Positions 43,188-44,049 of a stretch of 44,049 bases of DNA are shown piece by piece. The notes beneath the pieces were generated by a model that made no database searches, was not told the origin of the DNA, and saw only the letters and a program-made list of their open reading frames with translations. The translations under genes were made by a program, and so were the position numbers. The stretch is from Bacillota bacterium (GTDB lineage Bacteria > Bacillota > Clostridia > Peptostreptococcales > Anaerovoracaceae): contig JARBUO010000007.1 in assembly GCA_029239605.1 (NCBI GenBank), forward strand, positions 1-44,049. The letters run 5' to 3'. The number at the start of each line of letters is the position of its first letter. Position 1 is the stretch's first letter.

Positions 43188-43820
43188 ATGGAAAGCAGCT
43201 TGAAAATAGTGGCGCCCCGCTATCAGCAGATAGCGGTGGATATCGCGGGGAAAATCGTAGATAAGCATTATGAAATCGGTGGAAAGGTTTATGCCCGCTC
43301 CGCCCTTGCAAGTCAATACAGCGTATCTCCGGAAACCGCAAGAAGGGCTATTAATGTTCTCTCTGATATGAGTATCGTCGAAGTGACAAAAGGAAGCGGC
43401 GTGGTCATCAAATCCTACGAGAATGCCGTTAAGTTTATCAAGCAGTACAAGGATATCCAAACACTGCATGATCTTAAAAATGACATTCTGCGAAAGATGG
43501 ATCAGCAGATTGACGATACGTTTCAGATCAAGGATCAGGTTACGAAGCTGGTTGATAAAATCGATCGGTTTAAAAGTTCCAATCCTTTCGTGCCCTTCGA
43601 AATTGAAATAACCGCGGATACACTGTACCTGAATAAAACTTCTTCGGAAGTAAACTTCTGGCACAACACATCTGCTACGATTATTGCAATTAAAAGAGCA
43701 GACGAGCTCATGATGTCGCCTGGTCCTTACGCCATGTTCTGTGAACAGGACGTTGTGTATTTCATTGGTGATGAGAACTCATATGAAAGAGTTCACCATT
43801 TTTTCTATCCGGAAAGCTAG
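43188..43820 (+). CDS. GntR-family regulator with RCK_C domain (BusR-like)
   Basis: A 210-residue regulator. An N-terminal GntR winged helix (about 8-75; YQQIAVDIAGKI, then ALASQYSVSPETARRAINVLSDMSIVEVTKGSGVVI) is joined by a helical linker (80-130) to a TrkA-C/RCK_C domain (about 135-205; SEVNFWHNTSATIIAIKR, then SPGPYAMFCEQDVVYFIGD). This architecture is that of BusR, which binds cyclic di-AMP and controls osmolyte uptake in lactic streptococci. I infer control of K+ or osmolyte transport; a transporter gene probably begins just past the right edge. It follows tex by 18 bp. Confidence 0.85.
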   Translation: MESSLKIVAPRYQQIAVDIAGKIVDKHYEIGGKVYARSALASQYSVSPETARRAINVLSDMSIVEVTKGSGVVIKSYENAVKFIKQYKDIQTLHDLKNDILRKMDQQIDDTFQIKDQVTKLVDKIDRFKSSNPFVPFEIEITADTLYLNKTSSEVNFWHNTSATIIAIKRADELMMSPGPYAMFCEQDVVYFIGDENSYERVHHFFYPES

Positions 43821-43884
43821 TGCCTTGGCAGAATTATATTTGAGGTTTAAAGTTTCATGTCCGGTTTCATCCAAAAAAGATATA

Positions 43885-43925
43885 AAAATCATAGACTCGT
43901 TCCATACGAAAATCATAAACTCGTT
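43885..43925 (+). repeat. Two 17-bp direct repeats upstream of a terminator
   Basis: AAAATCATAGACTCGTT (43885-43901) and AAAATCATAAACTCGTT (43909-43925) differ at one base and are 24 bp apart. They lie between the BusR-like gene and its terminator, and could be operator repeats or a small duplication. Confidence 0.5.
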
Positions 43926-43931
43926 TCAGTC

Positions 43932-43976
43932 GTTCCGAAAGCTCATATTATTTGAGCCTTCGGAACATTTTTTTTT
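43932..43976 (+). terminator. Terminator after the BusR-like gene
   Basis: GTTCCGAA (43932-43939) and GCTCA pair with TGAGC and TTCGGAAC (to 43966), followed after one A by a run of nine T residues. The window ends 73 bases later in GAGGGGAG, which looks like the ribosome site of a gene just outside. Confidence 0.88.
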
Positions 43977-44049
43977 GTTAAAAAGGAAATATCGTTCCCT
44001 GTTCGTTAAAAAATGCTGTAGTCAAAAATATTGTAAGAGGGGAGTGCAG

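Overview
The window reads as chromosome of an anaerobic, low-to-mid G+C Firmicute of class Clostridia. The signs are the complete look of a clostridial lysine-fermentation cluster, rubrerythrin with a PerR-type repressor, a SAM-I riboswitch on metK, a CwlD-type spore cortex amidase, an RF2 gene with its programmed frameshift, and strong Shine-Dalgarno sites throughout. No rRNA, tRNA, CRISPR array, prophage or transposase gene was seen.

Region 1 (1-12.6 kb) is the lysine fermentation locus. A membrane-protein tail at the left edge is followed by kal (minus strand), then, divergently, a sigma54-dependent activator, kdd, kamA, kamB, kamC, kamD, kamE, atoD and atoA. Together they encode lysine to beta-lysine (KamA), to 3,5-diaminohexanoate (KamDE), to 5-amino-3-oxohexanoate (Kdd), then 3-aminobutyryl-CoA to crotonyl-CoA (Kal), and CoA transfer between acetoacetate and butyrate (AtoDA). 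KamB and KamC are the reactivation partners of the B12 mutase. The cleavage enzyme Kce is not in the window. The most striking feature is the activator: its N-terminal ~340 residues are a full-length paralogue of Kdd, the pathway enzyme encoded next door, with the glycine-rich nucleotide loop lost, fused to an AAA+ sigma54 domain and a Fis-type HTH. Near-perfect -24/-12 promoters lie in front of both kdd and kal, so the window itself shows the target promoters. Several inter-gene gaps in the operon hold multi-stem RNA-like structures.

Region 2 (12.6-19.8 kb) holds a repeat-rich gap with a 75-bp direct repeat, a MerR regulator with a textbook 19-bp-spacer promoter driving a TrmO-like gene and an MFS exporter, a glutathione peroxidase, an AlaX-type editing protein, a second repeat-rich gap, cwlD, and a gap with a dense group of DnaA boxes.

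Region 3 (19.8-28.2 kb) holds an AraC regulator with a C-terminal extension like the end of a GH39 domain, a saccharopine-dehydrogenase-like oxidoreductase, an aldo/keto reductase with ferredoxin-like Cys clusters, a MITE-like element containing two tandem copies of a 125-bp unit, a serine hydrolase, rubrerythrin, perR and an unrecognised 394-residue protein.

Region 4 (28.2-44 kb) holds metK under a SAM-I riboswitch, aspartate kinase, a marR-MATE efflux operon with operators inside its promoter, an ABC importer operon of the NMT1/SsuA type, and housekeeping genes secA, prfB, tex and a BusR-like GntR/RCK_C regulator that probably precedes an ion or osmolyte transporter beyond the right edge.
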